This document shows, piece by piece, positions 8,818 to 17,682 of a stretch of 64,000 nucleotides of DNA. Numbering within the stretch: the stretch's first letter is position 1; each line of letters opens with the position of its first letter. Origin of the DNA: Virgibacillus_P tibetensis (GTDB taxonomy: Bacteria > Bacillota > Bacilli > Bacillales > Amphibacillaceae); NCBI RefSeq assembly GCF_036026595.1, contig NZ_JARZFX010000013.1, positions 14,882 through 78,881 on the forward strand, written 5' to 3'. A model generated the notes under the pieces. That model was not told where the DNA came from. It saw nothing but the letters and a program-made list of their open reading frames with translations, and did not search any database. A program made the translations under genes and the position numbers.

Positions 8818-8936
8818 TTCTTGATCTTTAAATGTATGTATAGACCTGCGTTCTCTTATAGTGTTTAAGATATTGATAAAGCTCCCCCCTCATCATTTAC
8901 TACACTTAACAGATTAGCATATTTCCCTGATTTGCT

Positions 8937-8967
8937 AAAAGAGTGATAATACTAAAATTAATCACTC
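8937..8967 (-). terminator. Intrinsic terminator after nucleoside hydrolase
   Basis: The 7-bp arms GAGTGAT and ATCACTC are followed by TTTT on the minus strand, 17 bp past the stop. Confidence 0.6.
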
Positions 8968-8983
8968 CTGAATCTAAATAAAT

Positions 8984-9952
8984 TCATTCAAACTTCTGCC
9001 CTGTCATAATTGACATAAAATCATTATAAAATATTTTATAATCAAGGCCAAAAGCGATTCGATGCTCTCTTACTTGTTCTTCAGCTAGCTGCTCAACACT
9101 TATAAACGGCCTGATATCAGCTATACTCTGCCCTCTTTCTGCTCCTTCATCTGCCTGAACAATTTCAACGGGTATGTTTTGATATGTTAACATATCATCC
9201 TTTATCGTAGCCATCAAAGTTAGCACATCATGAAGTGGACTTCCTTGTATATTGGGATTCCTTCTTTTATAAAAATCATAATAATAATCCAATAATGGTT
9301 TCACAATCTCTATATCCCCGACATTATCAATGTAGTCCACCATTTCAGGAGTAGCAATCGCATATTCCGTTACATTTAGCGGAATAATTGTAACATTTTC
9401 TGCATAGGTTAATACCACTTGTGCAGCCACAGGATCTCCATGAAAATTAGCCTCTGAGACAGCTGTGACATTCCCCGTTACCCAAAAAGCACCGCCCATA
9501 ATATAATATCCTTTTACTTGCCTCATTAGTTCCCGGTATGTAATGAACAGGGTAGCAAGAGACGTTAATCTGCCAATGTTCACAATAATTAATTCATCCT
9601 GATATGTTTCGATAATATTAATAATTTCATGGAAATTTTCCACAATTTCATTTTGAAAGACTGTAGGTGGAATAATTGGACCAAGACCAAATTCCCCGTG
9701 AATCTCAGGTACATAAACAGGCAGTTCACCTGTCATAGGTACTTCGGCTCCACTAATTATTTTAACCTGTTCTATCTCTTCTCCAAAAAGATCTCTAACA
9801 TAATGTATATTTGCAAGTGCATTCTCCCGAGCTACATTTCCGTAATCAGCCACAACCCCTACTACATCAACTTCATCATTTAAGTATGCATAAATTAATG
9901 CAATCGTATCATCAATTCCAATATCACCAAATAATAACACTTTTTCTACCAT
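8984..9952 (-). CDS. Nucleoside hydrolase (inosine/uridine-preferring family)
   Basis: This enzyme hydrolyses the N-glycosidic bond of ribonucleosides for base salvage. The N-terminus reads LLFGDIGIDDT, a variant of the calcium-binding signature DTDPGIDD in which the first Asp and the Pro are replaced while the following D-x-G-x-D-D pattern is kept. The catalytic-site His lies in SPLHDVLT near residue 245, and EANFHGDP is the usual mid-protein segment. The length of 322 aa is normal. The substrate range is not predictable. It appears monocistronic with its own terminator. Confidence 0.88.
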   Translation of the reverse strand: MVEKVLLFGDIGIDDTIALIYAYLNDEVDVVGVVADYGNVARENALANIHYVRDLFGEEIEQVKIISGAEVPMTGELPVYVPEIHGEFGLGPIIPPTVFQNEIVENFHEIINIIETYQDELIIVNIGRLTSLATLFITYRELMRQVKGYYIMGGAFWVTGNVTAVSEANFHGDPVAAQVVLTYAENVTIIPLNVTEYAIATPEMVDYIDNVGDIEIVKPLLDYYYDFYKRRNPNIQGSPLHDVLTLMATIKDDMLTYQNIPVEIVQADEGAERGQSIADIRPFISVEQLAEEQVREHRIAFGLDYKIFYNDFMSIMTGQKFE

Positions 9953-10039
9953 TTTGTATTCTCCTTTGTATAATATTTACAATATTATATAGCTTACTAT
10001 ACTGCGGAGTTGTCTTATTCTTTTTATGATGCTAAGTTG

Positions 10040-10150
10040 ATACTTTACGGATGAATGTTGGACTAGTAGCGATGGAGGAGGATGATTCAGCGGTCAGTCC
10101 GCTTAACTTCAGCGATGGTGGGTGATGATTCAGCGTTGGGGCATAATTCA
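10040..10150. repeat. Degenerate intergenic repeat with GATTCAGCG units
   Basis: The motif GATGATTCAGCG occurs twice (about 10080-10091 and 10128-10139), and AGCGATGG also recurs. Read on the other strand the core is CGCTGAATC, the same word that recurs in the noncoding repeat block near 63.15-63.26 kb. No open reading frame with coding character is present. Confidence 0.5.
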
Positions 10151-10161
10151 CGATTAGAAAA

Positions 10162-10192
10162 CTTGGCATTCGCCAAGCCTTTGGGCGATGCC
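10162..10192 (+). other. Structured intergenic element with two mutually exclusive stems
   Basis: CTTGGC-ATTC-GCCAAG (10162-10177) is a perfect hairpin. The same GGCATTCGCC can instead pair with GGCGATGCC (10184-10192). It lies between the nucleoside hydrolase promoter region and the eno terminator, in a 339-bp stretch with no gene. Confidence 0.5.
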
Positions 10193-10241
10193 TTAGTTGC
10201 ACTTATGCAGAAAGAAATATGGTTATACTTTCTTTACTGCT

Positions 10242-10269
10242 AAAAAAAGAGACAGATCTCTCTGCCTCT
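10242..10269 (-). terminator. Intrinsic terminator of the glycolytic operon
   Basis: AGAGGCAGA and TCTGTCTCT pair with one wobble, followed by seven T residues on the minus strand, 23 bp after the eno stop. Confidence 0.85.
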
Positions 10270-10291
10270 TTTCAACTTATTCAGCTTATAT

Positions 10292-11578
10292 TTATTTTTT
10301 CAAATTATAAAATGCATTCATACCTGCATATTCGCCCATACCAGCCAATTCGTCTTCGATGCGAAGTAATTGGTTGTATTTTGCTACACGGTCTGTACGG
10401 GATGGTGCACCTGTTTTAATTTGACCAGCATTTGCAGCAACAGCAATATCTGCAATTGTTGCATCTTCTGTTTCACCTGAGCGATGGGAAATTACTGCAG
10501 TATAGCCTGCGCGTTTTGCCATTTCAATCGCTTTAAATGTTTCAGTAAGTGTTCCAATTTGATTCACTTTAATTAGGATGGAATTGCCAATACCTTGTTC
10601 AATTCCTTGCTTCAGTTTTACTGTATTGGTAACAAACAGATCGTCGCCAACCAATTGAACACGATCACCAAGTCGCTCTGTCAGAAGCTTGAAGCCTTCC
10701 CAATCGTTTTCATCCAATCCATCTTCAATAGAAATAATTGGATATTTATTCACCATCTCTTCATACCAATCAACCATCTCTGAGGAAGTGCGAACAACAC
10801 CTTCACCTTTTAAGTTGTATTTTCCATCTTCATATATTTCTGAAGCAGCTACATCCATTGCCAGCATGATCTCTTCGCCTGGCTTATAACCAGCCGCTTC
10901 AATTGCTTCAACAATTGTTTGAAGTGCTTCTTCGTTAGAACCAAGATTTGGCGCAAATCCACCTTCATCTCCAACTGCAGTATTATATCCTTTTGATTTT
11001 AGGACATTTTTTAATGAATGGAAAATCTCTGCACCTGTTCGTAAAGCTTCTTGGAATGTTGGTGCTCCAACAGGCATAATCATAAACTCCTGAATATCTA
11101 CATTATTATCCGCATGCTCCCCACCATTTACAATGTTCATCATCGGGGTTGGAAGTATATTTGCATTAAAACCACCTAAATAGTTATATAGAGGTACTTC
11201 CAGATAACTTGATGCAGCATGAGCCGCTGCCATAGATACACCTAAAATAGCATTGGCACCAAGATTACTTTTATTTTCAGTACCATCCAGTTCAACCATA
11301 ATTGTATCAATGATATTTTGACGGGTGACATCTATTCCCAGAATTTCAGGAGCAATCGTTTCATTAACATTTTGTACCGCTTTTAACACACCTTTACCTA
11401 AGTAGCGTTGTTTATCTCCATCCCTTAATTCAACCGCTTCGTGCTCCCCAGTTGAAGCACCACTCGGTACTAGGGCTGCACCAAAGGCACCTGATTCTGT
11501 AAAGATTTCTACCTCTACTGTTGGGTTACCACGTGAATCTAAAACTTCGCGAGCATAAACATCTGTAATATATGGCAT
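10292..11578 (-). CDS. eno: Enolase
   Basis: Enolase converts 2-phosphoglycerate to phosphoenolpyruvate and can also be part of the RNA degradosome. At 428 aa it is full length. It shows the N-terminal ITDVYAREVLDSRGNPTVEV segment, the catalytic SGASTGEHEA loop, magnesium ligands in LAMDVAASE, SIEDGLDE and VGDDLFVTN, and the catalytic lysine in ILIKVNQIG. It is the last gene of the gap operon, 64 bp after gpmI, followed by the operon terminator. Confidence 0.98.
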   Translation of the reverse strand: MPYITDVYAREVLDSRGNPTVEVEIFTESGAFGAALVPSGASTGEHEAVELRDGDKQRYLGKGVLKAVQNVNETIAPEILGIDVTRQNIIDTIMVELDGTENKSNLGANAILGVSMAAAHAASSYLEVPLYNYLGGFNANILPTPMMNIVNGGEHADNNVDIQEFMIMPVGAPTFQEALRTGAEIFHSLKNVLKSKGYNTAVGDEGGFAPNLGSNEEALQTIVEAIEAAGYKPGEEIMLAMDVAASEIYEDGKYNLKGEGVVRTSSEMVDWYEEMVNKYPIISIEDGLDENDWEGFKLLTERLGDRVQLVGDDLFVTNTVKLKQGIEQGIGNSILIKVNQIGTLTETFKAIEMAKRAGYTAVISHRSGETEDATIADIAVAANAGQIKTGAPSRTDRVAKYNQLLRIEDELAGMGEYAGMNAFYNLKK

Positions 11579-11642
11579 TAAAATCTCTCCTTTTTCACTT
11601 TTTTGTTTTATCGTTAAATGGAATTATGTGTAACGGCAATTG

Positions 11643-13181
11643 TTACTTAGTAATCAGTGATTCACCAGTCATTTCTGCAGGCTTTTTTAAGTTTAATAAA
11701 TCCAGCAATGTTGGTGATAAATCTGCTAAAATTCCTCCAGTACGCAATTCGATGCCTTCTTTGGTAACAATAACAGGAACAGGATTTGTTGTATGTGCAG
11801 TCATAGGATCGCCCTCGAGTGTAACTACTTCATCTGAATTCCCATGATCTGCCGTAATAATAGCATTTCCACCCAGTTCTATTATTTTATCGACTATTCT
11901 TCCTAAACATTCATCAACAACCTCTATAGCTTTAATCGTTGGTTCTAGTTTACCGGAATGTCCAACCATGTCAGGGTTGGCAAAATTTAAAATTATCGCA
12001 TTCTGTTCACCGGTATCCAGTTCATTTAATAAAGCATCGGTAACTTCATACGCACTCATTTCAGGCTTTAAATCATAGGTTGCGACATCTGGTGAGTTTA
12101 TTAATATCCTTTTTTCACCGGGCAACTCATCTTCACGTCCCCCACTCATAAAAAAAGTGACGTGGGGGAATTTTTCTGTTTCTGCTATCCGTAATTGCTT
12201 GAGTCCATTTTGCGCAAGCACCTCACCAACTGTATTATCAAGGGTAACAGGTTCATATGCAACAAAACCTTTTACAGATTCACTAAAATTCGTCAACATG
12301 ACAAAGTCCAAGTCTTTTGGAATATTAAGCCCTCGATCAAAGTCCCGAAAATCTGCATCGGTAAAGGTTCGGGATATTTGGATTGCTCTGTCGGGACGGA
12401 AGTTATAGAAAATAATGGAATCATTATCCTCTACCTTGGCAACAGGGTCACCATTTTCGTCAACGATTACAGATGGAACTACGAATTCATCATAAATACC
12501 GTGAGCGTAAGAATCCTCAACGACTTCAAGAGGATGATTATAGGTTGTTCCCTTCCCGTGAACAATTGCGTCATACGCTTTTTTCACTCGTTCCCAACGT
12601 TTGTCACGGTCCATGGAGTAATATCGGCCAGAAATAGTTGCGAACTTACCAACCCCTAGTTCTCTCATCTTCTCTTCCGTTTGACGAATATAAATTTCAG
12701 CCGTCTGAGGTCCCACATCGCGCCCATCCAGAAAAGCATGTACAAAGACATTTTCCAGGCCGCTGTCTTTAGCTAATTTTAATAAAGCGAATAAATGTTC
12801 TATATGGCTATGGACCCCTCCATCTGATAATAAGCCAAAAATGTGCAAGTCTTTATCTTGTGTTTTTGCGTGATGAATTGTTTTTAAAAAGGCATCAATT
12901 TCAAAAAAATCGCCTTCTTTTATGGATAAGTTCACACGAGTTAAGCTTTGGTACACGACACGCCCTGCACCAATGTTAAGGTGCCCTACTTCAGAGTTTC
13001 CCATTTGGCCTTCCGGCAGCCCTACAGCTTGACCACTTGCCTCCAATTGGGTGTGTGCGTATTTCTCTTTAAATCGATCAAGATTTGGAGTCTTTGCTAG
13101 TTTAACTGCATTTCCAAGTTCTTCTTCACGGATAGCAAACCCGTCTAAAATAATAAGTGCTGCTAATTTTTCCTGATTCAT
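11643..13181 (-). CDS. gpmI: 2,3-bisphosphoglycerate-independent phosphoglycerate mutase
   Basis: This Mn-dependent enzyme of the alkaline phosphatase superfamily interconverts 3- and 2-phosphoglycerate. The phosphorylated Ser lies in GQMGNSEVGH near residue 62. Metal ligands are in LIILDGFAIR at the N-terminus and in DMVGHSGK and ITADHGNSD late in the protein. The length is 512 aa, as in Bacillus. Its start overlaps the tpiA stop by 4 bp (ATGA), which indicates translational coupling. Confidence 0.97.
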   Translation of the reverse strand: MNQEKLAALIILDGFAIREEELGNAVKLAKTPNLDRFKEKYAHTQLEASGQAVGLPEGQMGNSEVGHLNIGAGRVVYQSLTRVNLSIKEGDFFEIDAFLKTIHHAKTQDKDLHIFGLLSDGGVHSHIEHLFALLKLAKDSGLENVFVHAFLDGRDVGPQTAEIYIRQTEEKMRELGVGKFATISGRYYSMDRDKRWERVKKAYDAIVHGKGTTYNHPLEVVEDSYAHGIYDEFVVPSVIVDENGDPVAKVEDNDSIIFYNFRPDRAIQISRTFTDADFRDFDRGLNIPKDLDFVMLTNFSESVKGFVAYEPVTLDNTVGEVLAQNGLKQLRIAETEKFPHVTFFMSGGREDELPGEKRILINSPDVATYDLKPEMSAYEVTDALLNELDTGEQNAIILNFANPDMVGHSGKLEPTIKAIEVVDECLGRIVDKIIELGGNAIITADHGNSDEVVTLEGDPMTAHTTNPVPVIVTKEGIELRTGGILADLSPTLLDLLNLKKPAEMTGESLITK

Positions 13182-13936
13182 TTCGTACCAGCCTCCACAA
13201 GCTGTAAAAAGGATTCTGCTTCCAGGCTTGCACCACCTACTAGCGCCCCATCAATATCAGATTGTGCTAATAGTTCCTCAATATTTGCTGGTTTCACACT
13301 TCCACCATATTGAATTACAATCTTTTCAGCTGTTACTTCTGATGTAATTGTTTTAACAACATGACGTATATGTGCACAGACTTCATTTGCATCCTCACTA
13401 GATGCCGTTTTTCCTGTTCCAATCGCCCAGATTGGTTCATATGCAATAATCGTTTTAGCTACTTGTTCTTCGGTTAAACCTGCCAGGGCATTTTTAACTT
13501 GAATTTCAATGTGATTCATCGTTTCATTTGCGTCTCGCTGCGCTAAGGTTTCGCCTACGCAAACAATTGGCGTAAGCTTATGGTTTAAAGCTGCGTGTGC
13601 CTTTTTATTTATTAATTCATCTGTTTCAGCAAAAAGCTCCCGTCGTTCTGAATGCCCAAGGACAACGTGTGTAACACCTAGGTCTTTCAGCATTACCGGA
13701 CTTACTTCGCCTGTAAATGCACCGTTATCTTCATAATGCATATTTTGTGCAGCAATTTTAACATGTGATCCTTTTGCTTTTTCAACAAGCGAGGTTAAAA
13801 AAGGAAATGGTGCACAAACAACAGCGTCGACTTTATCACTTTCAGGTACCTTTTCGGCAGCTTCTTCGACGAATTGGTTTGCCTCAGCTAATACTTTATT
13901 CATTTTCCAGTTACCAGCAATTACTTTCTTGCGCAT
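13178..13936 (-). CDS. tpiA: Triosephosphate isomerase
   Basis: This enzyme interconverts dihydroxyacetone phosphate and glyceraldehyde 3-phosphate. It shows the GNWKMNK start, the catalytic His in VLGHSERRE near residue 95, the catalytic Glu in AYEPIWAIGTGK near residue 167 and the phosphate-binding IQYGGSVKP. At 252 aa it is standard length. It lies between pgk (36 bp upstream) and gpmI (overlapping). Confidence 0.98.
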   Translation of the reverse strand: MRKKVIAGNWKMNKVLAEANQFVEEAAEKVPESDKVDAVVCAPFPFLTSLVEKAKGSHVKIAAQNMHYEDNGAFTGEVSPVMLKDLGVTHVVLGHSERRELFAETDELINKKAHAALNHKLTPIVCVGETLAQRDANETMNHIEIQVKNALAGLTEEQVAKTIIAYEPIWAIGTGKTASSEDANEVCAHIRHVVKTITSEVTAEKIVIQYGGSVKPANIEELLAQSDIDGALVGGASLEAESFLQLVEAGTK

Positions 13937-13972
13937 CGTCTCACCTCTTCTTAGTCTTTTTCAATAATTTTA

Positions 13973-15157
13973 TTACTCTTTATCGTTTAATGCTTGTACA
14001 CCTGGAAGGATTTTTCCCTCCATAAATTCTAGAGATGCTCCTCCACCAGTCGATATATGGTTCATCTCAACCGCAAATCCAAACTTTTCAACTGCCGCAG
14101 CAGAATCACCACCGCCAATTATGGTATAGCCATCTGTATCAGCTAAGCTTTCAGCTACCGACTTTGTTCCACCCGCGAAGGGATTCAATTCAAATACTCC
14201 CATAGGTCCGTTCCATATAATTAACTTTGATTCTGCTACAATACTGCTATAGGATTCACGTGTTTTAGGTCCAATATCCAATGCCTCCCAATCAGCAGGG
14301 ATTTGATCCACCGTAACGATCTTTGTGTTTGCGGTTTCCGAAAAGTCGTCTGCAACCACAACATCCTCAGGAAGCACGAAGTTCACACCTTTTTCTTCAG
14401 CTTTTTTCATAAACTCTCTAGCTAAATCAAGTTTATCCTCTTCGAGTAATGATTTTCCAATCTCATAACCTTGTGCTTTTATAAAAGTATAAGCAAGACC
14501 GCCACCAATAATTAGGTTATCCACTTTATCAAGCAGGTTATCAATAACATTTATTTTATCCTTTACCTTCGCACCACCGATTATTGCTGTAAATGGGCGC
14601 TCTGGATTTTCCAATGCTTTCCCAAGTACATCAATTTCTTTTTCCATTAAATACCCAGCAACAGCAGGCAGCTTTTCGGCTACTCCTACAGTAGATGCGT
14701 GTGCGCGATGGGCTGCTCCAAAAGCATCATTTACATAAAAATCTGCCATGTCAGCAAACGCTTGCGCTAATTCAGGCTTGTTTTTTTCTTCTCCCTCTTC
14801 AAAGCGAACATTTTCCAGAAGAAGAATATCTCCATCACTTAATTGGGAAATTGCTTCATTTACTTCCGCTCCGTATACTTCATCTGTTTTCAAGATGTCT
14901 TTACCAATAACATCACTTAATCTCTTTGCAATAGGGTCTAATCTCAAATCCTCTACTACTTGTCCTTTTGGTCGACCAAAATGACTTGCTAAAATTACAA
15001 TTGCCCCATGCTCTGTCAAGTACTTAATTGTTGGTAGTGCTGCTTTAATACGTGTATCATCTGTTATTTCGCCATTTTCCATGGGAACATTAAAATCTAC
15101 ACGACAAAAGACTTTTTTACCTTTTACATCAAGGTCCTGAAGTGTTTTCTTATTCAT
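13973..15157 (-). CDS. pgk: Phosphoglycerate kinase
   Basis: Phosphoglycerate kinase makes ATP from 1,3-bisphosphoglycerate. It shows the substrate-binding FCRVDFNVPM and LASHFGRPKG near the N-terminus, AFGAAHRAHAS near residue 163, and the nucleotide-binding GPMGVFE and GGGDSAAAVE late in the protein. The length of 394 aa is normal. A strong site (GGGAGGTTGACTA) precedes the ATG. The 194-bp gap to gap contains a terminator and TATAAT-like sequences, so pgk-tpi-gpmI-eno may have an additional promoter. Confidence 0.98.
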   Translation of the reverse strand: MNKKTLQDLDVKGKKVFCRVDFNVPMENGEITDDTRIKAALPTIKYLTEHGAIVILASHFGRPKGQVVEDLRLDPIAKRLSDVIGKDILKTDEVYGAEVNEAISQLSDGDILLLENVRFEEGEEKNKPELAQAFADMADFYVNDAFGAAHRAHASTVGVAEKLPAVAGYLMEKEIDVLGKALENPERPFTAIIGGAKVKDKINVIDNLLDKVDNLIIGGGLAYTFIKAQGYEIGKSLLEEDKLDLAREFMKKAEEKGVNFVLPEDVVVADDFSETANTKIVTVDQIPADWEALDIGPKTRESYSSIVAESKLIIWNGPMGVFELNPFAGGTKSVAESLADTDGYTIIGGGDSAAAVEKFGFAVEMNHISTGGGASLEFMEGKILPGVQALNDKE

Positions 15158-15304
15158 TAGTCAACCTCCCAATTTTCAACTTATGTAATTCATGTACCAT
15201 ATTAGGTTTTCCCTTATTATAACTCTATTAATCATTATATCGCATGAAAAGCTAAAGCGCCTGTTTAGCGATGCATGATGCCTATTCACAGGATGATGAC
15301 GCAG

Positions 15305-15340
15305 CAAAAATTAAACGGAGGAGGATTGCTCTCCTCCTCC
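15305..15340 (-). terminator. Intrinsic terminator between gap and pgk
   Basis: The perfect 10-bp stem CGGAGGAGGA/TCCTCCTCCG is followed by TTTAATTTTT on the minus strand, 12 bp after the gap stop. It would lower expression of the distal genes relative to gap unless an internal promoter compensates. Confidence 0.7.
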
Positions 15341-15351
15341 GAATCTTTTTC

Positions 15352-16362
15352 TTATAGTCCTTTTTCTTTAAGAAATGCTGCTAAGTCTACACAACGCGCT
15401 GAATATCCCATTTCATTATCATACCAAGAGATTACTTTCACCATGTTGTCTTCAAGTACCATAGTAGACAAGCCATCTATGATGGAAGAATGTGGGTTTC
15501 CAATGATATCAGTTGATACTAATGGTTCTTCACTGTACTCTAAGATACCTTTCAAATCACCCTCTGCTGCTTCTTTTAATGCTTGGTTTACATCCTCAGC
15601 TGTTACATTCTGATCCAATTCAGCAACCAGGTCTACAAGTGAGCCGTCAGGTGTAGGTACACGTACAGCCATACCATTTAATTTACCATCTAATTCAGGC
15701 AATACTTTTGAAACAGCTTTTGCGGCTCCAGTTGTTGTCGGGATAATATTCTCTGCTGCAGCACGAGCGCGACGATAGTCTTTGTGAGGCAGGTCAAGAA
15801 TTTGCTGATCATTTGTATACGAGTGAATAGTTGTCATTAGGCCACGTTTTAGACCGAATTTATCATGAAGCACTTTTGCATATGGCGCAAGACAGTTTGT
15901 TGTACATGATGCATTGGAAATAATATGGTGTTTACTTGAATCGTACTGATCATCATTAACACCCATAACCATAGTTAAATCATCATTTGTACCAGGCGCT
16001 GAAATGATTACTTTTTTAGCTCCAGCATCAATATGCTTCTGTGCATCCTCACCATTCGTAAAACGACCAGTAGATTCAATAACAACCTCCACTCCAAGGT
16101 CTCCCCAGCCCAGGTTTGCTGGATCGCGTTCAGATAAAACTTTAATTTCTTTTCCTCCGACAACAATAGAAGAACCATTTACAGATATTTCTTCTTCTAA
16201 TTTGCCATGAACAGAATCATACTTTAGCAAGTGTGCTAACATATTAGCATCTGTTAAGTCGTTAACTGCCACTATTTCCACATCATTATTATTTAGAGCC
16301 TGACGAAACACATTACGTCCTATTCTTCCGAAACCATTTATACCTACTTTTACTACTGCCAT
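15352..16362 (-). CDS. gap: Glyceraldehyde-3-phosphate dehydrogenase (glycolytic, NAD-type)
   Basis: This is the phosphorylating GAPDH. It shows the NAD-binding GINGFGRIGR, the catalytic Cys in SNASCTTNCLAP near residue 152, the catalytic His region in TTIHSYTNDQ, and the C-terminal SWYDNEMGYS. The length is 336 aa. Position directly after cggR identifies it as the glycolytic GapA type rather than gluconeogenic GapB. The strong site CTTAGGAGGAATATAC precedes the start. Confidence 0.98.
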   Translation of the reverse strand: MAVVKVGINGFGRIGRNVFRQALNNNDVEIVAVNDLTDANMLAHLLKYDSVHGKLEEEISVNGSSIVVGGKEIKVLSERDPANLGWGDLGVEVVIESTGRFTNGEDAQKHIDAGAKKVIISAPGTNDDLTMVMGVNDDQYDSSKHHIISNASCTTNCLAPYAKVLHDKFGLKRGLMTTIHSYTNDQQILDLPHKDYRRARAAAENIIPTTTGAAKAVSKVLPELDGKLNGMAVRVPTPDGSLVDLVAELDQNVTAEDVNQALKEAAEGDLKGILEYSEEPLVSTDIIGNPHSSIIDGLSTMVLEDNMVKVISWYDNEMGYSARCVDLAAFLKEKGL

Positions 16363-16407
16363 GTATATTCCTCCTAAGATTTAAATTGAATTTTTACTAA
16401 TATATAT

Positions 16408-17436
16408 TTAAAGAGGAGTTCCCCTTAAAATCTGTTTTGCAGCCGCTTCATCCGTAATTAGAAGATCACTTTTACCTTGTTGGAAATAGGATGCAATTGC
16501 TTGTCCCTTAGATTTTCCTCCGGCAATTGTAATAACATAATCAATATTACTTAGATCTTCCAACTGAATCCCGACTGTTCTCACTTTGTGTACTACATTT
16601 CCCGAAGCATCAAAGTAATATCCAAATGCTTCACTTATAGCTTTATTTGTCTTAAGCTTAACTGCAATTGAATCTGGGGTTTTTCTTCGTTCAGCCATAG
16701 TCAATGCGTCCCCGATACCATGAAGGACGATACTCGAACCTTTAATTTGCTGCAACGTCTCATTTATAGATGGCTCTGTAACAATAGATTCGTAAGCAGA
16801 TTCACTGAGCGGGTCAGGCACATACAATAAACGATATTCGCCTTTTGCCTTTCTTGCCATTTCCGCAACGATCGTATTCGCCTGATTCTCTACTTTCTCT
16901 CCTATTCCACCCCGAGCAGGAACAAAGATGTAGTCGTTTTTCTGATTCAGAGTTGTCATCACATCGGCTACTGCCGCCATTGTCGAGCCACCTGTTACAG
17001 CGATTGTACTTCTTTCTCCTAAAACAGTCCGAAGATAAGCGATACACGCCTTTCCCATTTCCTGTTTTATCCATTCATACTCATCACTATTACCAGGGAT
17101 AATAATAACATTCTCTACATTTAATTTTTCCTTAATTTGCTTTTCTAAAACACTTAACCCCATTATTTCACTCATAAATACAGCAAGCTGATCTAATACT
17201 AATTTACCCTCTTTTGTAATATACATTCCTTTTGTTGTTACTTGGGTAAGCCCCTGCTTCTGCAGGAAATCGACCTCGCTTCGTATACTTCGCTCTGTCA
17301 GGTTTGTATTCTCTGCAAGTCCCCTTCTTCCAATTGGTTGAAAGAGTTCGACACTGTGTAACACAGAATACCTTTGCTGTATTACATCTAGCAGATCGGG
17401 TATTAGCTTCTTTTGTAGATCAATTAGATCTCTCAT
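16408..17436 (-). CDS. cggR: Central glycolytic genes regulator CggR
   Basis: CggR is a SorC/DeoR-family repressor that senses fructose-1,6-bisphosphate and controls the gap operon. It has an N-terminal winged helix (about residues 15-85, NLTERSIRSEVDFL) and a C-terminal sugar-phosphate-binding domain (GGSTMAAVAD near residue 155, HGIGDALTMA). The length of 342 aa is typical. It is the first gene of the operon, 45 bp before gap, so it represses itself together with glycolysis. The ATG at 17436 is retained because it matches the family's N-terminus. Confidence 0.96.
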   Translation of the reverse strand: MRDLIDLQKKLIPDLLDVIQQRYSVLHSVELFQPIGRRGLAENTNLTERSIRSEVDFLQKQGLTQVTTKGMYITKEGKLVLDQLAVFMSEIMGLSVLEKQIKEKLNVENVIIIPGNSDEYEWIKQEMGKACIAYLRTVLGERSTIAVTGGSTMAAVADVMTTLNQKNDYIFVPARGGIGEKVENQANTIVAEMARKAKGEYRLLYVPDPLSESAYESIVTEPSINETLQQIKGSSIVLHGIGDALTMAERRKTPDSIAVKLKTNKAISEAFGYYFDASGNVVHKVRTVGIQLEDLSNIDYVITIAGGKSKGQAIASYFQQGKSDLLITDEAAAKQILRGTPL

Positions 17437-17455
17437 GAAAAGACACCTTCAATTC

Positions 17456-17493
17456 TGGGCACTTAAGGTCCCGGGTAGTTATATTGTGTCCCA
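17456..17493 (-). promoter_or_regulatory. CggR operator
   Basis: On the minus strand TGGGAC (17488-17493) and CGGGAC (17468-17473) are spaced as in the B. subtilis operator, CGGGAC-N6-TGTC-N4-CGGGAC. TAAC occupies the position of the first TGTC. The site lies between the promoter and the cggR start, as expected for a roadblock repressor. Confidence 0.75.
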
Positions 17494-17529
17494 GTTGTAA
17501 CAAAAAAATTTATCCCTACGTATGATTTA

Positions 17530-17557
17530 ATTATAACATGCGGGATAAATTATTCAA
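17530..17557 (-). promoter_or_regulatory. SigmaA promoter of the cggR-gap operon
   Basis: TTGAAT (17552-17557) and TATAAT (17530-17535) are separated by 16 bp on the minus strand, upstream of the CggR operator. A perfect 10-bp inverted repeat (AATTTATCCC at 17507-17516, GGGATAAATT at 17542-17551) flanks the -10 region and is not explained by CggR. Confidence 0.75.
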
Positions 17558-17682
17558 ATGATTTGCTGTGATTATTCATTTAATGATCGTACAAGCGAAA
17601 AATTTACTCCATTGAGAAGGTGTATGGTTACCGGTTAAGTTAGTCTAAAACTAGGTGTAAAGATGGCTGGTATGGGTATTTC

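Noticed and set aside
9953..10290. Riboswitch sought in this and the other larger gaps
   Set aside because: No known riboswitch core motif (purine, SAM, TPP, FMN, glmS, lysine, T-box) was recognisable in this or the other intergenic stretches.
12195..12659. 154-aa plus-strand frame antisense to gpmI
   Set aside because: It lies entirely inside a strongly conserved gene on the other strand and shows no start signal or family features.
15158..15304. Two TATAAT words upstream of pgk considered as a separate promoter
   Set aside because: No acceptable -35 lies at the right distance for either, so I could not support a specific promoter.
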